A DNA stretch of 64,000 nucleotides, taken from the NCBI RefSeq assembly GCF_021390195.1, contig NZ_CP090003.1, positions 794,001-858,000 on the forward strand. Reading direction: 5' to 3'. Source of the DNA: Flagellimonas sp. CMM7. Its GTDB lineage: Bacteria; Bacteroidota; Bacteroidia; Flavobacteriales; Flavobacteriaceae. Both the position numbers and the translations under genes were made by a program. Below are positions 1-9,257 of this stretch, piece after piece; the stretch's first letter is position 1, and every line of letters begins with the position of its first letter. The notes under the pieces are model-generated. The model was not told the origin of the DNA and searched no databases. It saw only the letters and a program-made list of their open reading frames with translations.

Positions 1-46
1 TTGCAAAGATTACGGTATATGAGTTTTTATCTGTGTTAATTCCCAT
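1..46 (-). CDS. nqrC: NqrC, N-terminal start only (cut by window edge)
   Basis: Reading leftward from an ATG at 46-44, the frame gives MGINTDKNSYTVIFA, which matches the conserved N-terminus of NqrC, the subunit of the sodium-translocating NADH:quinone reductase that carries a covalent FMN. Only about 15 residues lie in the window. The ATG begins two bases after the nqrB stop, so the two genes are almost certainly co-transcribed. The identification rests on the short N-terminal match plus the conserved nqrA-nqrB-nqrC order. Confidence 0.8.
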   Translation of the reverse strand, partial: MGINTDKNSYTVIFA

Positions 47-48
47 TA

Positions 49-1320
49 TTATACTGTTTCCGTTTTTAATGCTTCAGCACCATCTGTAACTTTTGGGTAT
101 ATGGTAGCCGTCTTTAATCGTTTCATTCTTCTTTTGATATTACCTCTTACCACATAATGGTCAATGGTAGGTGCAAAAACATTCATCAACAAGATTGCCA
201 AGAAAACACCTTCTGGATAACCTGGATTGAAAACTCGAATCATAACGGACATAAATCCAATCAAGAATCCATATATCCATTTACCTCTATTGGTCTGCGA
301 CCCTGTAACGGGGTCGGTCGCCATAAAGACGATACCAAAAGCAAGACCTCCCACCAACAAATGTTGCCAGTATTCAAAACTCATTAATCCATAGAACTTA
401 CTGTACTCTGGAATCCATTCCGCGGCAACAATACCATTAAAAATCAATCCCATTGCAAGGGATCCAATTACAGCACTTAACATGATTCGCCATGAGGCTA
501 TTTTTGAAAAAATCAAAAACAATCCACCCAGTAGAATTAACAAGGTCGATGTTTCCCCTACTGAACCAGGTATAAATCCATAGAACATATCTGAAAGCGA
601 ATAAGTAAACTCAGTATTCCCCTGTGCCAAATATCCTAAAACTGTTTCACCAGAAATAGCGTCGGCAGAACCTGCTTGAGTCACTCCTTCTTTGGCCCCA
701 TGTACCCAAACTTTATCGCCACTCATCCAAGTAGGATAGGCGAAAAACAAGAACGCACGTATGGTCAAAGCGGGATTCAAGATATTCATTCCTGTTCCCC
801 CAAAAACTTCCTTCCCGATGACAACACCAAAAGCAACAGCAACAGCCAACATCCATAGTGGTGTGTCCACAGGAACAATAAGAGGAACCAACATTCCTGT
901 CACCAGGTATCCTTCTTCTACTTCATGACCTTTTATTACTGCAAACAAGAATTCGATAGCAAGTCCTACTCCATAGGATACAACAACAATTGGTAATATA
1001 GTAATTGCACCCAACCAAAAGTTATCCCAGGTAATAAAATGCTCCATCAAAGAAAACTCTGATGGAAAACCATTGATTGCCGAATAATGTTGGTACCCTG
1101 CATTAAAGATTCCAAACAAAAGACAAGGAACCAAAGCCATGATTACCGTGTTCATGGTACGCTTTAAATCATCAGCGGAACGAACATGACTACCAGAATG
1201 GGTAGTTTCATTGGGCATGTACAAAAATGTATGGATTGCATTAAATGCAGGAGCCATTTTTTTACCCTTGTATTTTTCTTTAATCTGATGTAATTTTTCT
1301 TTCATACCCATATTATCCAA
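49..1320 (-). CDS. nqrB: Na+-translocating NADH:quinone reductase subunit B
   Basis: This 423-residue polytopic membrane protein is NqrB, a core subunit of the sodium-pumping NADH:quinone reductase. The complex oxidises NADH, reduces quinone and exports Na+. Hydrophobic segments alternate with loops along the chain. The stretch GGTGMNILNPALTIRAF is a hallmark of the NqrB/RnfD family. SGET, in the loop before the second half, fits the (S/T)GxT motif whose threonine is flavinylated in the family. The start overlaps the end of nqrA by 8 bases, and nqrC begins 2 bases after the stop, so translation is coupled. The length is normal for Bacteroidota NqrB. Confidence 0.95.
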   Translation of the reverse strand: MDNMGMKEKLHQIKEKYKGKKMAPAFNAIHTFLYMPNETTHSGSHVRSADDLKRTMNTVIMALVPCLLFGIFNAGYQHYSAINGFPSEFSLMEHFITWDNFWLGAITILPIVVVSYGVGLAIEFLFAVIKGHEVEEGYLVTGMLVPLIVPVDTPLWMLAVAVAFGVVIGKEVFGGTGMNILNPALTIRAFLFFAYPTWMSGDKVWVHGAKEGVTQAGSADAISGETVLGYLAQGNTEFTYSLSDMFYGFIPGSVGETSTLLILLGGLFLIFSKIASWRIMLSAVIGSLAMGLIFNGIVAAEWIPEYSKFYGLMSFEYWQHLLVGGLAFGIVFMATDPVTGSQTNRGKWIYGFLIGFMSVMIRVFNPGYPEGVFLAILLMNVFAPTIDHYVVRGNIKRRMKRLKTATIYPKVTDGAEALKTETV

Positions 1321-2665
1321 TTTCTTGATGCAACAAATCCAATCCTTCCCTGATTATTTGTTGGTGCGGTTGTTTAGAAATACAAATGAATTCCGTTAAT
1401 GAGAAATCTTCCGGCGCAACTTCATACAATCCCAATTGCTCCATCTCGTCCAAGTCTTTCACCATACAAGCTTTGAGTAATTGTAGTGGGTAAATATCCA
1501 ACGGAAAAACATCTTCGTAACGACCCGTTACCACAAAAGCTCTATGCTCTCCATTGGTGTTCGTGTCCAAATCGTATTTCTTGTTAGGCTGCATCCATGA
1601 AAAGGTCAATGCCCTTGTAGATGAGATTTTATTGAAAATTGGCTTATTCCATCCAAAAAACTCATAATCATCACCTTCTGGAATAGCAGTTACTGTATTG
1701 TTGTAGAATCCAAGATACCCCTCAGGGTTTGTTTTTGAACCTGTAAGCACATCACCATTAATCAACCTAAATTTATCTTGATTAACTCCACTTCCATATA
1801 AAAAGGTAGAAATCTCAGCACCTATTTTAGTAGTGTAGTATTTTGGAGCTTTTACAACAGAACCTGCAAGTGCTATTGTCCTTTCCGCATTAAACTTTCC
1901 CGTTAACAATAACTCTCCAATAATCACCAGGTCTTGTGGGGCTAATGTCCAAGCCACTTCTCCTTTATTAATTGGGTCAATTTTATTTATTTGGGTTCCC
2001 ACCAACCCCGCGGGATGTGGTCCAGATACTTTATGAAGTGTGATTCCGTCCAATTTCTCAAGAGGGGAATTACCTGACCCACCAACCGAAACATGCACTG
2101 GACCGGGTGTCAACTTGCCCAAAGCAGAAATTGCAGCTTGCAGCTCCGCTTCTTTACCCTTTAAAACATAATCGGTATCCGCAGCTAAAGGCGCTGTAGT
2201 ATAACCGGATATGAATATGGCTTTAGGAGTTACCTCAGGATTTGCAATGATATCATAAGGTCGCTGTTTAATAAATGTCCAGCCACCTGATTTTAACAAA
2301 AAGTTCTTGACACCCTCTCCATCAGACTTTTCAATATCAAATATTTTATGCGCTATATACTCTTGCTCTTTATCTGCAAGAATTTTCAGCGTTAAAATTT
2401 TTCTTCTGGCTCCACGAACAATTTCCACCAATTCTCCGCTTACCGGAGACACAAAGAGCATATCCTCTTTGTTCTTGTTGTAAAAAAGAGGTTCCCCTGC
2501 TTTAACTTCGGCCCCCTGTTTTACCAACATTTTTGGTGTTATTCCATGAAAATCATCTAGGTTTAGGGCGTATACGTTACTTAAAACGGCTTTGGAAGTA
2601 GTCTGTTCTGCTGCCCCGATAAGGTTGATGTTTAACCCTTTTTTAATCCGGATGTCTTTAGACAT
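1313..2665 (-). CDS. nqrA: Na+-translocating NADH:quinone reductase subunit A
   Basis: This 450-residue protein is NqrA, the cytoplasmic-face subunit of the sodium-pumping NADH:quinone reductase, implicated in quinone binding. The N-terminus MSKDIRIKKGLNINLIG and the later GGSGNSPLEKL and HPAGLVGTQI stretches are typical of NqrA. There are no strong membrane segments, as expected. It is the first gene of an operon that continues with nqrB and nqrC off the left edge. A perfect -7 element, TAAATTTG on the minus strand at 2707-2700, lies about 35 bases upstream of the ATG. In a marine flavobacterium this pump is expected to supply sodium motive force. Confidence 0.96.
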   Translation of the reverse strand: MSKDIRIKKGLNINLIGAAEQTTSKAVLSNVYALNLDDFHGITPKMLVKQGAEVKAGEPLFYNKNKEDMLFVSPVSGELVEIVRGARRKILTLKILADKEQEYIAHKIFDIEKSDGEGVKNFLLKSGGWTFIKQRPYDIIANPEVTPKAIFISGYTTAPLAADTDYVLKGKEAELQAAISALGKLTPGPVHVSVGGSGNSPLEKLDGITLHKVSGPHPAGLVGTQINKIDPINKGEVAWTLAPQDLVIIGELLLTGKFNAERTIALAGSVVKAPKYYTTKIGAEISTFLYGSGVNQDKFRLINGDVLTGSKTNPEGYLGFYNNTVTAIPEGDDYEFFGWNKPIFNKISSTRALTFSWMQPNKKYDLDTNTNGEHRAFVVTGRYEDVFPLDIYPLQLLKACMVKDLDEMEQLGLYEVAPEDFSLTEFICISKQPHQQIIREGLDLLHQEIG

Positions 2666-2699
2666 ATTGTTATAGACCTTTTGTTAAAGAAATATGTCG

Positions 2700-2707
2700 C
2701 AAATTTA
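2700..2707 (-). promoter_or_regulatory. Putative -7 element of the nqr operon
   Basis: On the minus strand these bases read TAAATTTG, an exact match to the Bacteroidota primary-sigma -7 consensus TAnnTTTG, about 35 bases before the nqrA ATG. No clear TTG -33 element is at the preferred spacing, so the assignment rests on the -7 box and its position. Confidence 0.45.
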
Positions 2708-2852
2708 ACGCATATCGTTGAAAATACATGCTTCAAAAGATGGTGTGTTAATTATTTATATTTATTCTAAATAAAGAAATTGAACCGAGATAATCCACCT
2801 TTCATCATGGGCACACTTTTTGTTTACCTTTACCCAAAAAAATAGGCCCTAA

Positions 2853-4097
2853 ATGCGCTTTTTAGTTAAACAAGTATTTTTCTTTTTCATAGTTTCAAAT
2901 CTTTTTGCACAGGTACAGGAAGAAGTAAATCCTCCGGTCAATATAAAGTCCGTAGTTTTTAAAGGTCCAACAGAGGATCAATTCCCTCTGGTCAAACTTG
3001 GGGAATCCATGACTTTGGAGTTTGATGATCTTACCGCAAATGAACAAGACTACTATTATAAAATAATACATTGTGATTACGATTGGACTCCATCACAACT
3101 TTTAAAATCCCAATATCTAGTGGGAATAGATAACCAGCGTATTATTGATTATGAAAATAGTTATACCACGCTTCAACCCTACTCCAATTATAAACTGACC
3201 ATACCCAATGAGAATGTCCGTTTAAAAGTAAGTGGCAACTACGTCATAGAAATCTATAACAGTTATGGTGATTTGCAATTTTCACGTAGATTTTTGGTCT
3301 ATAGAGATTTGGTGACTGTTGGGGGCACAGTAAAACGCTCCAGGGATTTTAACTTTCTAAATGAAAAACAGGTAGTTCAATTTAATATCAATACTGCCGG
3401 GTTTCCCGTGGTCAACCCAAAAAAAGAAGTTAAAGTGGCCATTTTACAAAATCACTTTTGGCCAACGGCGCTGTACAATATAAAGCCCCAATTTACGGTT
3501 GGCACCGAACTCGTATATAAATATGACCAAGAAACAAGTTTTTATGGAGGCAATGAGTTCCTAAATTTCGATACAAAAGATTTAAGGTCACCAACCTTTG
3601 CCATATCCAAAATTGAGTTCAAGGAATTGTATAATCATTACCTATTTACCAATACCTATAGGTATGACAGACCTTATACCTATTTTCCTGATATAAATGG
3701 TGACTTTGTGATACGAACTTTACAAGGTGAAGATGTGTCCAGGGAAGCAGAATATACAGAGGTTCATTTTAGCCTCCCTTATTCAAACGAGATTGGATTG
3801 GACAACGTTTACGTTTTTGGAAAATTCAATAACTATGATTTAGGGGAAGAAAACAAAATGATTTTTAATTCGGATACAGGAAAGATGGAACTTACACTTG
3901 TAATGAAGCAAGGCTTTTATAATTACAAATACATAGTTGAACGGGAAGATGACACGATTGATCTTAATTATGTAAGCGGAAACTTTCACTTCACCGAAAA
4001 CAATTATCTCATTCTTGTTTATTACCGTGACTTTGGTGATATGTATGATAGCATTATAGGAATAGGCTCCGTCAATTCTAGAAATATCAGTAATTAA
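2853..4097 (+). CDS. DUF5103 protein, type IX secretion Plug-like
   Basis: This secreted 414-residue protein has an N-terminal signal peptide (hydrophobic residues about 5-19, ending VSNLFAQ). It matches the DUF5103 family as I know it: an N-terminal beta-rich domain with IIHCDYDWTPSQL, a middle domain, and a C-terminal beta-sandwich region resembling early-set/glycogen-binding folds (VYVFGKFNNYD). Members include the Plug protein of the flavobacterial type IX secretion translocon, which closes the SprA channel when no cargo passes. I infer that role from family membership. PorT in the same window shows the organism has a T9SS. It is monocistronic or leads the short plus-strand run ending at apaG. 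Confidence 0.75.
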   Translation: MRFLVKQVFFFFIVSNLFAQVQEEVNPPVNIKSVVFKGPTEDQFPLVKLGESMTLEFDDLTANEQDYYYKIIHCDYDWTPSQLLKSQYLVGIDNQRIIDYENSYTTLQPYSNYKLTIPNENVRLKVSGNYVIEIYNSYGDLQFSRRFLVYRDLVTVGGTVKRSRDFNFLNEKQVVQFNINTAGFPVVNPKKEVKVAILQNHFWPTALYNIKPQFTVGTELVYKYDQETSFYGGNEFLNFDTKDLRSPTFAISKIEFKELYNHYLFTNTYRYDRPYTYFPDINGDFVIRTLQGEDVSREAEYTEVHFSLPYSNEIGLDNVYVFGKFNNYDLGEENKMIFNSDTGKMELTLVMKQGFYNYKYIVEREDDTIDLNYVSGNFHFTENNYLILVYYRDFGDMYDSIIGIGSVNSRNISN

Positions 4098-4127
4098 TTA
4101 TCTTTAGCTCCTAATCCTTGAAATGGA

Positions 4128-5306
4128 ATGGAGGATAAAAAACCAACCTTAATAACCAAAGGCCGCTACGAACTTAAGTTTAGGGGAACCAAATGTCTTA
4201 ATTGTGGTCACCTTCTTGACGTAAGTGATAAATATTGTCCCAATTGCTCCCAAGCCAATAGCACCAAAAAACTAATTCTCAGAGATTTTTGGGATGAGTT
4301 TTTCTCAAGTATCATCAATTACGACTCGAAGCTTTTAAAGACGTTATATGCACTCTTGGTTAAGCCCGGAACCATTACCAAAGACTACATTAAAGGAAAA
4401 CGAATAGCCTACACCAATCCTTTTCGCTTTTTATTGAGCTTGGCATTTCTGTATTTCCTAATGGCCACTTATGATAACAGTCTTTCCAATTTGGACAGTC
4501 TTGGCTTAGAAGACAAAATTGAGAAGACAGGCCCCCTTAGTTATGGTTTTAAGACAGCGGATAGCACAGATACCAAAAAACAGACCGATGAAGTACTAGG
4601 TCAGTTGGACTCCATAAGAAATTTGGAAAGAATTCCAGGTATTCAAAATTTGGACTCCTTACAAAATTTAATAAATCAAGGTGTAAGAGCAGAAGCAAAA
4701 AAAGATTCATTTATGCTTGTAAATCCCCGAAAATACTTTGAAAACCTTCAGAATAAGAATGCTGGAGGACTTGGAGCAAGAATGGAGTTTTTCTTTACTT
4801 TTTTACAAAAGGATTCAATAAAAACTTTTGAAGAGGCAAAAGAAAAATATGGAGCCAATGAGTCATGGAGAAACAAAGTTGCCTTTAATGGATCCAAGAG
4901 TTCTCTTAAAGCTATTGCACAGCCCGGAACCTACTTAAACAATACGATTGCAAAGCTACCTTTGGTCATTTTCTTCTTTCTTCCGATCTTCACGGTTTTC
5001 CTTCGGGTGGCATACATCAGGAAAAAATACACCTACACCGATCATCTTATCTTTAGTTTCCACAACCAGTCATTATTATTTATCTTGCTGATTATTAGCC
5101 TTATAATTGATACTATTTTCAATATGGCAAGTGCAGGATTGTTTTTACTGATTTTCGGTTTTTACCTGTACAAGGCCATGAGAAGATTTTACGGGCAAGG
5201 AAGGATTAAAACGATTTTAAAATACATCTTTTTAAACACAATGTTCACATTGCTGGCATTATTCGTCATCATTGTGTTGTTTACAGGGAGTGTCTTTACC
5301 TATTAA
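4128..5306 (+). CDS. DUF3667 membrane protein with N-terminal zinc ribbon
   Basis: The protein has 392 residues. C23-x2-C26 and C37-x2-C40 (CLNCGHLL...YCPNC) form a zinc ribbon at the N-terminus, followed by the conserved DUF3667 stretch with [16 protein letters not shown] and GKRIAYTNPFRFL. A transmembrane helix follows at about residues 103-113. A polar, presumably extracytoplasmic region of about 160 residues comes next, and then three or four more hydrophobic helices near the C-terminus. The family is widespread in Bacteroidota and its function is unknown. The gene starts 30 bases after the Plug-like gene and ends 3 bases before apaG, so it is probably co-transcribed with apaG. Confidence 0.8.
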   Translation: MEDKKPTLITKGRYELKFRGTKCLNCGHLLDVSDKYCPNCSQANSTKKLILRDFWDEFFSSIINYDSKLLKTLYALLVKPGTITKDYIKGKRIAYTNPFRFLLSLAFLYFLMATYDNSLSNLDSLGLEDKIEKTGPLSYGFKTADSTDTKKQTDEVLGQLDSIRNLERIPGIQNLDSLQNLINQGVRAEAKKDSFMLVNPRKYFENLQNKNAGGLGARMEFFFTFLQKDSIKTFEEAKEKYGANESWRNKVAFNGSKSSLKAIAQPGTYLNNTIAKLPLVIFFFLPIFTVFLRVAYIRKKYTYTDHLIFSFHNQSLLFILLIISLIIDTIFNMASAGLFLLIFGFYLYKAMRRFYGQGRIKTILKYIFLNTMFTLLALFVIIVLFTGSVFTY

Positions 5307-5309
5307 TAT

Positions 5310-5696
5310 ATGTTTACTCAAATCACAAAAGGAATCAAAGTATCGGTGCAAACCACTTTTGAAGGTACATTTTTCAAAAACTACAAAATGCACTATGCCT
5401 TTGGATATACGATTACCATCGAAAACCAAAGTAAGGACGCTGTACAGTTGACTGCTAGACATTGGGATATCTTTGATGCACTTAAAGAAATAGAAACTGT
5501 TGACGGTGAAGGCGTAATTGGCAAAAAACCGGTTATCAAACCAGGTAAATCCCATACTTATAGTTCAGGTTGTTTGCTAGCATCCCCTATTGGTGCAATG
5601 CGAGGTTATTACCACATGGTCAATTTCGCTTCAACGGAAGAATTTGAAGTAGATATTCCTACTTTCAAATTTGCGGCTCCATTTGCGATAAATTAA
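5310..5696 (+). CDS. apaG: ApaG domain protein
   Basis: This 128-residue cytoplasmic protein is ApaG, a small fibronectin-III-like beta-sandwich. The typical ApaG stretches are all visible: YTITIENQS, the LTARHWDI strand, GEGVIGKKPVIKPG and GAMRGYY. The length is standard for stand-alone ApaG. The family is linked by genetics to Co2+/Mg2+ homeostasis in enterobacteria and can bind pyrophosphate-containing nucleotides, but its molecular role here is not shown. The ATG lies 3 bases after the DUF3667 gene stop. Confidence 0.93.
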   Translation: MFTQITKGIKVSVQTTFEGTFFKNYKMHYAFGYTITIENQSKDAVQLTARHWDIFDALKEIETVDGEGVIGKKPVIKPGKSHTYSSGCLLASPIGAMRGYYHMVNFASTEEFEVDIPTFKFAAPFAIN

Positions 5697-5774
5697 AAAA
5701 AAGGGTTCTTTATTTTCGTTTATTCAATTACGATATCTTGTAATTATTAATCTGTAAATACTTTTTTCTTTTAG

Positions 5775-5782
5775 TACCTTTG
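5775..5782 (+). promoter_or_regulatory. Putative -7 element of pruA
   Basis: TACCTTTG is an exact TAnnTTTG match 33 bases before the pruA ATG, in the only sizeable gap upstream of the gene. No well-spaced TTG -33 element is visible. Confidence 0.4.
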
Positions 5783-5814
5783 ACGGAATTTTTAACATCT
5801 AAAAATCCATCATA

Positions 5815-7443
5815 ATGGGAAAAGGTTTTTTTCAAGTTCCAACGGCTTATAATGAGACTATAAAAAGCTTTGCGCCAGGTACTCCAGAACGCGAAGATGT
5901 ACTAAAACAATACAACGCATATTACAACGGAAAAGTAGAGGTTCCGCTTTATATTGGAGCAGAGAAAATCAAAACGGGAAATACTAGAACAATGTCTCCC
6001 CCACACGAGCATGCTCATGTTGTAGGTGAGTATCATCTTGCAGAAAAAAAACATATTGATCAAGCTATTTCCAATGCATTGGAATCAAGAGAAGCATGGG
6101 CCAATTTGACCTGGGAACAACGCGCTGCAATATTCTTAAAAGCTGCAGACCTTATCGCAGGACCTTATCGTGCAAAAATAAATGCCGCTACAATGATGGC
6201 GCAGTCCAAGACCATTCACCAAGCAGAAATTGATGCAGCTTGTGAGTTTATAGATTTTCTTCGATTTAATGTGGAATACATGTCGCAAATCTACTCAGAA
6301 CAACCTGAGTCTGCAGATGGCATTTGGAACCGCGTGGAATATAGACCATTAGAAGGTTTTGTATATGCAATAACTCCTTTCAATTTCACAGCTATTGCTG
6401 GAAACCTTCCTGCTAGTGCCGCAATGATGGGTAACGTTGTGGTATGGAAACCAAGTGATAGCCAAGTGTTCTCTGCAAAAGTGATTATCGACGTCTTTAA
6501 AGAAGCTGGGCTTCCAGATGGTGTTATCAACGTAGTTTTCGGAGATCCAGTGATGATTACAAATACGATTTTATCCCATGCAGATTTTTCTGGACTGCAC
6601 TTCACAGGTTCCACTTTTGTATTCAAAGAATTGTGGAAGCAAATTGGAAACAACATCCATACCTATAAAACATATCCTAGAATTGTTGGGGAAACCGGTG
6701 GAAAAGATTTTATCGTTGCGCATCCAACCGCAAAACCTGCCCAGGTTGCAACCGCAATTGTCAGGGGAGCTTTTGAATTCCAGGGACAAAAATGTAGCGC
6801 TGCTTCCAGGGTATACTTACCAAAGTCTACCGCAAATGAGATACTGGATTTAGTAAAGGCCGATATTGAATCATTCAATAAACCTGGGTCTCCAGCGGAT
6901 ATGAGCAACTTTATTACAGCAGTAATACATGAAGGTTCTTTTGATAAGCTTGCTAAATACATTGACAAAGCCAAAGCTGACAATAATGCTGAAATAATTG
7001 CCGGAGGTAACTATGACAAATCTGTAGGTTATTTTATTGAACCTACCGTTATCCTAACCCAGGATCCAAAATACACGACAATGTGTACCGAACTTTTTGG
7101 ACCAGTTGTTACCATATATGTTTATGACGATGAAGATTGGCAAAAGACATTGGAATTAGTGGATGGAACATCGGAATACGCTTTAACGGGTGCTGTTTTA
7201 GCCACTGACCGTTATGCAATTGACGAGGCTACCAAGGCTCTTCAAAATTGTGCGGGCAACTTCTACATTAATGATAAACCAACCGGCGCTGTAGTGGGAC
7301 AACAACCATTTGGAGGAGCAAGAGCTTCAGGTACCAATGATAAAGCTGGTTCTGCTCAAAACTTATTGCGTTGGGTATCTCCAAGATTAATAAAAGAGAC
7401 TTTTGTTACACCAGAAGATTATAGATATCCATTTTTGGGGTAA
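5815..7443 (+). CDS. pruA: L-glutamate gamma-semialdehyde dehydrogenase (PruA)
   Basis: This 542-residue aldehyde dehydrogenase oxidises 1-pyrroline-5-carboxylate / glutamate semialdehyde to glutamate with NAD+, the second step of proline degradation. The features visible are the aldehyde dehydrogenase asparagine region (YAITPFNFTAIAGNLP), the glycine motif (GLHFTGS), the general-base region (VGETGGKDF) and the catalytic cysteine in FQGQKCSAASR. The C-terminal NDKPTGAVVGQQPFGGARASGT is diagnostic of the P5C dehydrogenase subgroup. It lacks a fused proline dehydrogenase domain, so this is the monofunctional form. A -7 element lies upstream. The arylamine N-acetyltransferase gene follows 14 bases downstream. 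Confidence 0.95.
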   Translation: MGKGFFQVPTAYNETIKSFAPGTPEREDVLKQYNAYYNGKVEVPLYIGAEKIKTGNTRTMSPPHEHAHVVGEYHLAEKKHIDQAISNALESREAWANLTWEQRAAIFLKAADLIAGPYRAKINAATMMAQSKTIHQAEIDAACEFIDFLRFNVEYMSQIYSEQPESADGIWNRVEYRPLEGFVYAITPFNFTAIAGNLPASAAMMGNVVVWKPSDSQVFSAKVIIDVFKEAGLPDGVINVVFGDPVMITNTILSHADFSGLHFTGSTFVFKELWKQIGNNIHTYKTYPRIVGETGGKDFIVAHPTAKPAQVATAIVRGAFEFQGQKCSAASRVYLPKSTANEILDLVKADIESFNKPGSPADMSNFITAVIHEGSFDKLAKYIDKAKADNNAEIIAGGNYDKSVGYFIEPTVILTQDPKYTTMCTELFGPVVTIYVYDDEDWQKTLELVDGTSEYALTGAVLATDRYAIDEATKALQNCAGNFYINDKPTGAVVGQQPFGGARASGTNDKAGSAQNLLRWVSPRLIKETFVTPEDYRYPFLG

Positions 7444-7457
7444 AAAAACCACACACA

Positions 7458-8225
7458 ATGAACGTTTCAGCCTATTTGAATAGAATAAAATACAATAAGG
7501 AGGTTGAAATTGACAAACCAACTTTGTTTGGACTTCAAAGGGCACACTTGTTAAGTGTGCCCTTTGAAAATCTAGATATCCATTATAAAAACAAAATTGT
7601 TTTGGACATGGATATCATTTTTGAGAAAATTGTTAATCGTAAGAGAGGTGGGTTCTGTTACGAACTTAACAGTCTTTTTTATACGCTTCTAAAGGAGATT
7701 GGATTTAATGTAAAAATTATTTCCGCAAGGGTATATTCAGAAAAAGAACAGTACGGTAAAGTGAATGACCACATGGCCATCCTAGCAAACATTGGAACAG
7801 AACAATTTCTGGTCGATGTGGGTTTTGGGAAATTCTCATTACAACCTCTTCCATTAAAGTTTAATAAAACCCTCGTTGATGATTACGGAAAGTTTGTTTT
7901 TGATAATTATGACAAAGATTATTTGAGGGTGTCCGAACAAAAAAATAATGTTTTAACACCACAGTATATCTTTAGTACAAAACAGCACAAATTATCTGAA
8001 TTTAAGGATATGTGCGACTATCACCAAACCAGTAGCGAATCACATTTTACCCAAAAAAAGGTGATTTCCATAAGCACTGAAATTGGGCGTGTTACACTGA
8101 ATAACAGTAAAGTAAAAATTACTAAAGGGTCAAAAACCAAAGAAATTGAATTTAACGAAGACCAATTCGAGACCTATCTTAAAAAATACTTCGATATTAT
8201 TGTAAAAATTGAAGAACCAAAGTAA
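7458..8225 (+). CDS. Arylamine N-acetyltransferase
   Basis: This 255-residue cytoplasmic enzyme of the NAT family transfers an acetyl group from acetyl-CoA to arylamines or hydrazines through a cysteine intermediate. The complete Cys-His-Asp triad is visible: C67 in RGGFCYELN, H105 in NDHMAIL and D120 in VDVGFG. PFENLDIHY near the N-terminus is the other family signature. The length is usual for bacterial NAT. The last 17 bases overlap the start of the GlxA-type regulator gene in another frame, so the two may be translated together. The physiological substrate cannot be inferred. Confidence 0.93.
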   Translation: MNVSAYLNRIKYNKEVEIDKPTLFGLQRAHLLSVPFENLDIHYKNKIVLDMDIIFEKIVNRKRGGFCYELNSLFYTLLKEIGFNVKIISARVYSEKEQYGKVNDHMAILANIGTEQFLVDVGFGKFSLQPLPLKFNKTLVDDYGKFVFDNYDKDYLRVSEQKNNVLTPQYIFSTKQHKLSEFKDMCDYHQTSSESHFTQKKVISISTEIGRVTLNNSKVKITKGSKTKEIEFNEDQFETYLKKYFDIIVKIEEPK

Positions 8226-9174
8226 ACATAGAGCTTTCTTTCTTGTACCACCAGAAGTGCAGCTTCTGGACATGGCAGGTCCGGCCCATCTTTTTTATGA
8301 AGCAAATGAGTACGGCGCCCAGATTGAAACTCATTATTTAGGCCTAAACACCTCGAACAAAGAAGTATCAAGTGCTGGGATTTCCCTAGGTAATTTGGAG
8401 GGTTTTGAAAACTTTACATTAGGAATTCATGATCTTCTTTTTATTCCAGGTTTGGAATCCCATCTATTTTTTGATGAAAAATTTGTACAACAAAACCAGC
8501 AATTTTTTCTGTGGTTACAAAAACAAAATCAAAACAGTGCTAAAATCTGTTCTGTATGTACTGGTGCATACGTCATAGCTTTTGCAGGCCTTTTTGATGG
8601 AAAAAATTGCACTACCCATTGGAAATATTTAGAGGAGTTTCAATCAAGGTTTCCGAATACAAAACTGCGTTCAGATAGATTAATCGTTAAAGACGGTAAT
8701 CTATATTCCAGCGCTGGAGTTTCATCAGGAATAGATTTGGCTTTATTTCTTTTAGAAGAACTCTATGGACCTGTTTTCGCTACAAAAATCGCTAAAGAAG
8801 TAGTGATATACCTCCGTAGAACGGAACACGACCCACAACTTAGCGTCTTCCTTCAATACAGGAATCATTTGGACAATCGTATCCATCAAGCTCAGGATAC
8901 ACTAGCACAAAATTTTGATAAAAAACTTAAAATAGAAGAGCTTGCTGAAAATGTTCATATGAGTCCAAGAAACCTAACTCGTCTATTTAAGAAAACCACT
9001 GGGATTACCATTGGGCATTATTTGGATAAGCTTCGTGTTGAACGTGCTGTACAATTACTTTCCAGTGGCTCTAAAGTAGAAGCTGTATCTATGGCATGTG
9101 GATTTCAAAGCACTAATCAATTAAGAACCCTACTTAAAAAGCACACCTCTTCCCTGCCTTCAGAACTACGTTAG
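8209..9174 (+). CDS. GlxA-type regulator: DJ-1/PfpI domain plus AraC helix-turn-helix
   Basis: This 321-residue transcription factor has a DJ-1/PfpI-like sensor domain (about residues 8-185). The nucleophile-elbow cysteine sits in CSVCTGAYV and is followed by SSAGVSSGIDLAL. The C-terminal AraC-type DNA-binding domain (about 220-320) shows HMSPRNLTRLFKKTTG and AVSMACGFQS. The start is a TTG inside the end of the NAT gene. No ATG is available before the first beta strand of the DJ-1 fold, so TTG is the best choice. The sensor domain closely resembles the secreted DJ-1 protein coded next (9258-10295), which suggests a related ligand. It probably regulates neighbouring genes. Confidence 0.9.
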   Translation: MKNQSKHRAFFLVPPEVQLLDMAGPAHLFYEANEYGAQIETHYLGLNTSNKEVSSAGISLGNLEGFENFTLGIHDLLFIPGLESHLFFDEKFVQQNQQFFLWLQKQNQNSAKICSVCTGAYVIAFAGLFDGKNCTTHWKYLEEFQSRFPNTKLRSDRLIVKDGNLYSSAGVSSGIDLALFLLEELYGPVFATKIAKEVVIYLRRTEHDPQLSVFLQYRNHLDNRIHQAQDTLAQNFDKKLKIEELAENVHMSPRNLTRLFKKTTGITIGHYLDKLRVERAVQLLSSGSKVEAVSMACGFQSTNQLRTLLKKHTSSLPSELR

Positions 9175-9227
9175 TTATTGTCCCAATGTTGCGCATCGTT
9201 GTCCTTCCTAAAACAGACCTGCTACAT

Positions 9228-9235
9228 TAATTTTG
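9228..9235 (+). promoter_or_regulatory. Putative -7 element before the secreted DJ-1 gene
   Basis: TAATTTTG matches TAnnTTTG, 22 bases before the ATG at 9258. The nearest TTG upstream (9199-9201) is 26 bases away, longer than the preferred 17-23. Confidence 0.35.
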
Positions 9236-9257
9236 AGGAACATCAAAAATCAAAAAA

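Noticed and set aside
5259..5555. 98-codon minus-strand frame over apaG and the DUF3667 gene
   Set aside because: It is antisense to two well-supported genes with no features of its own.
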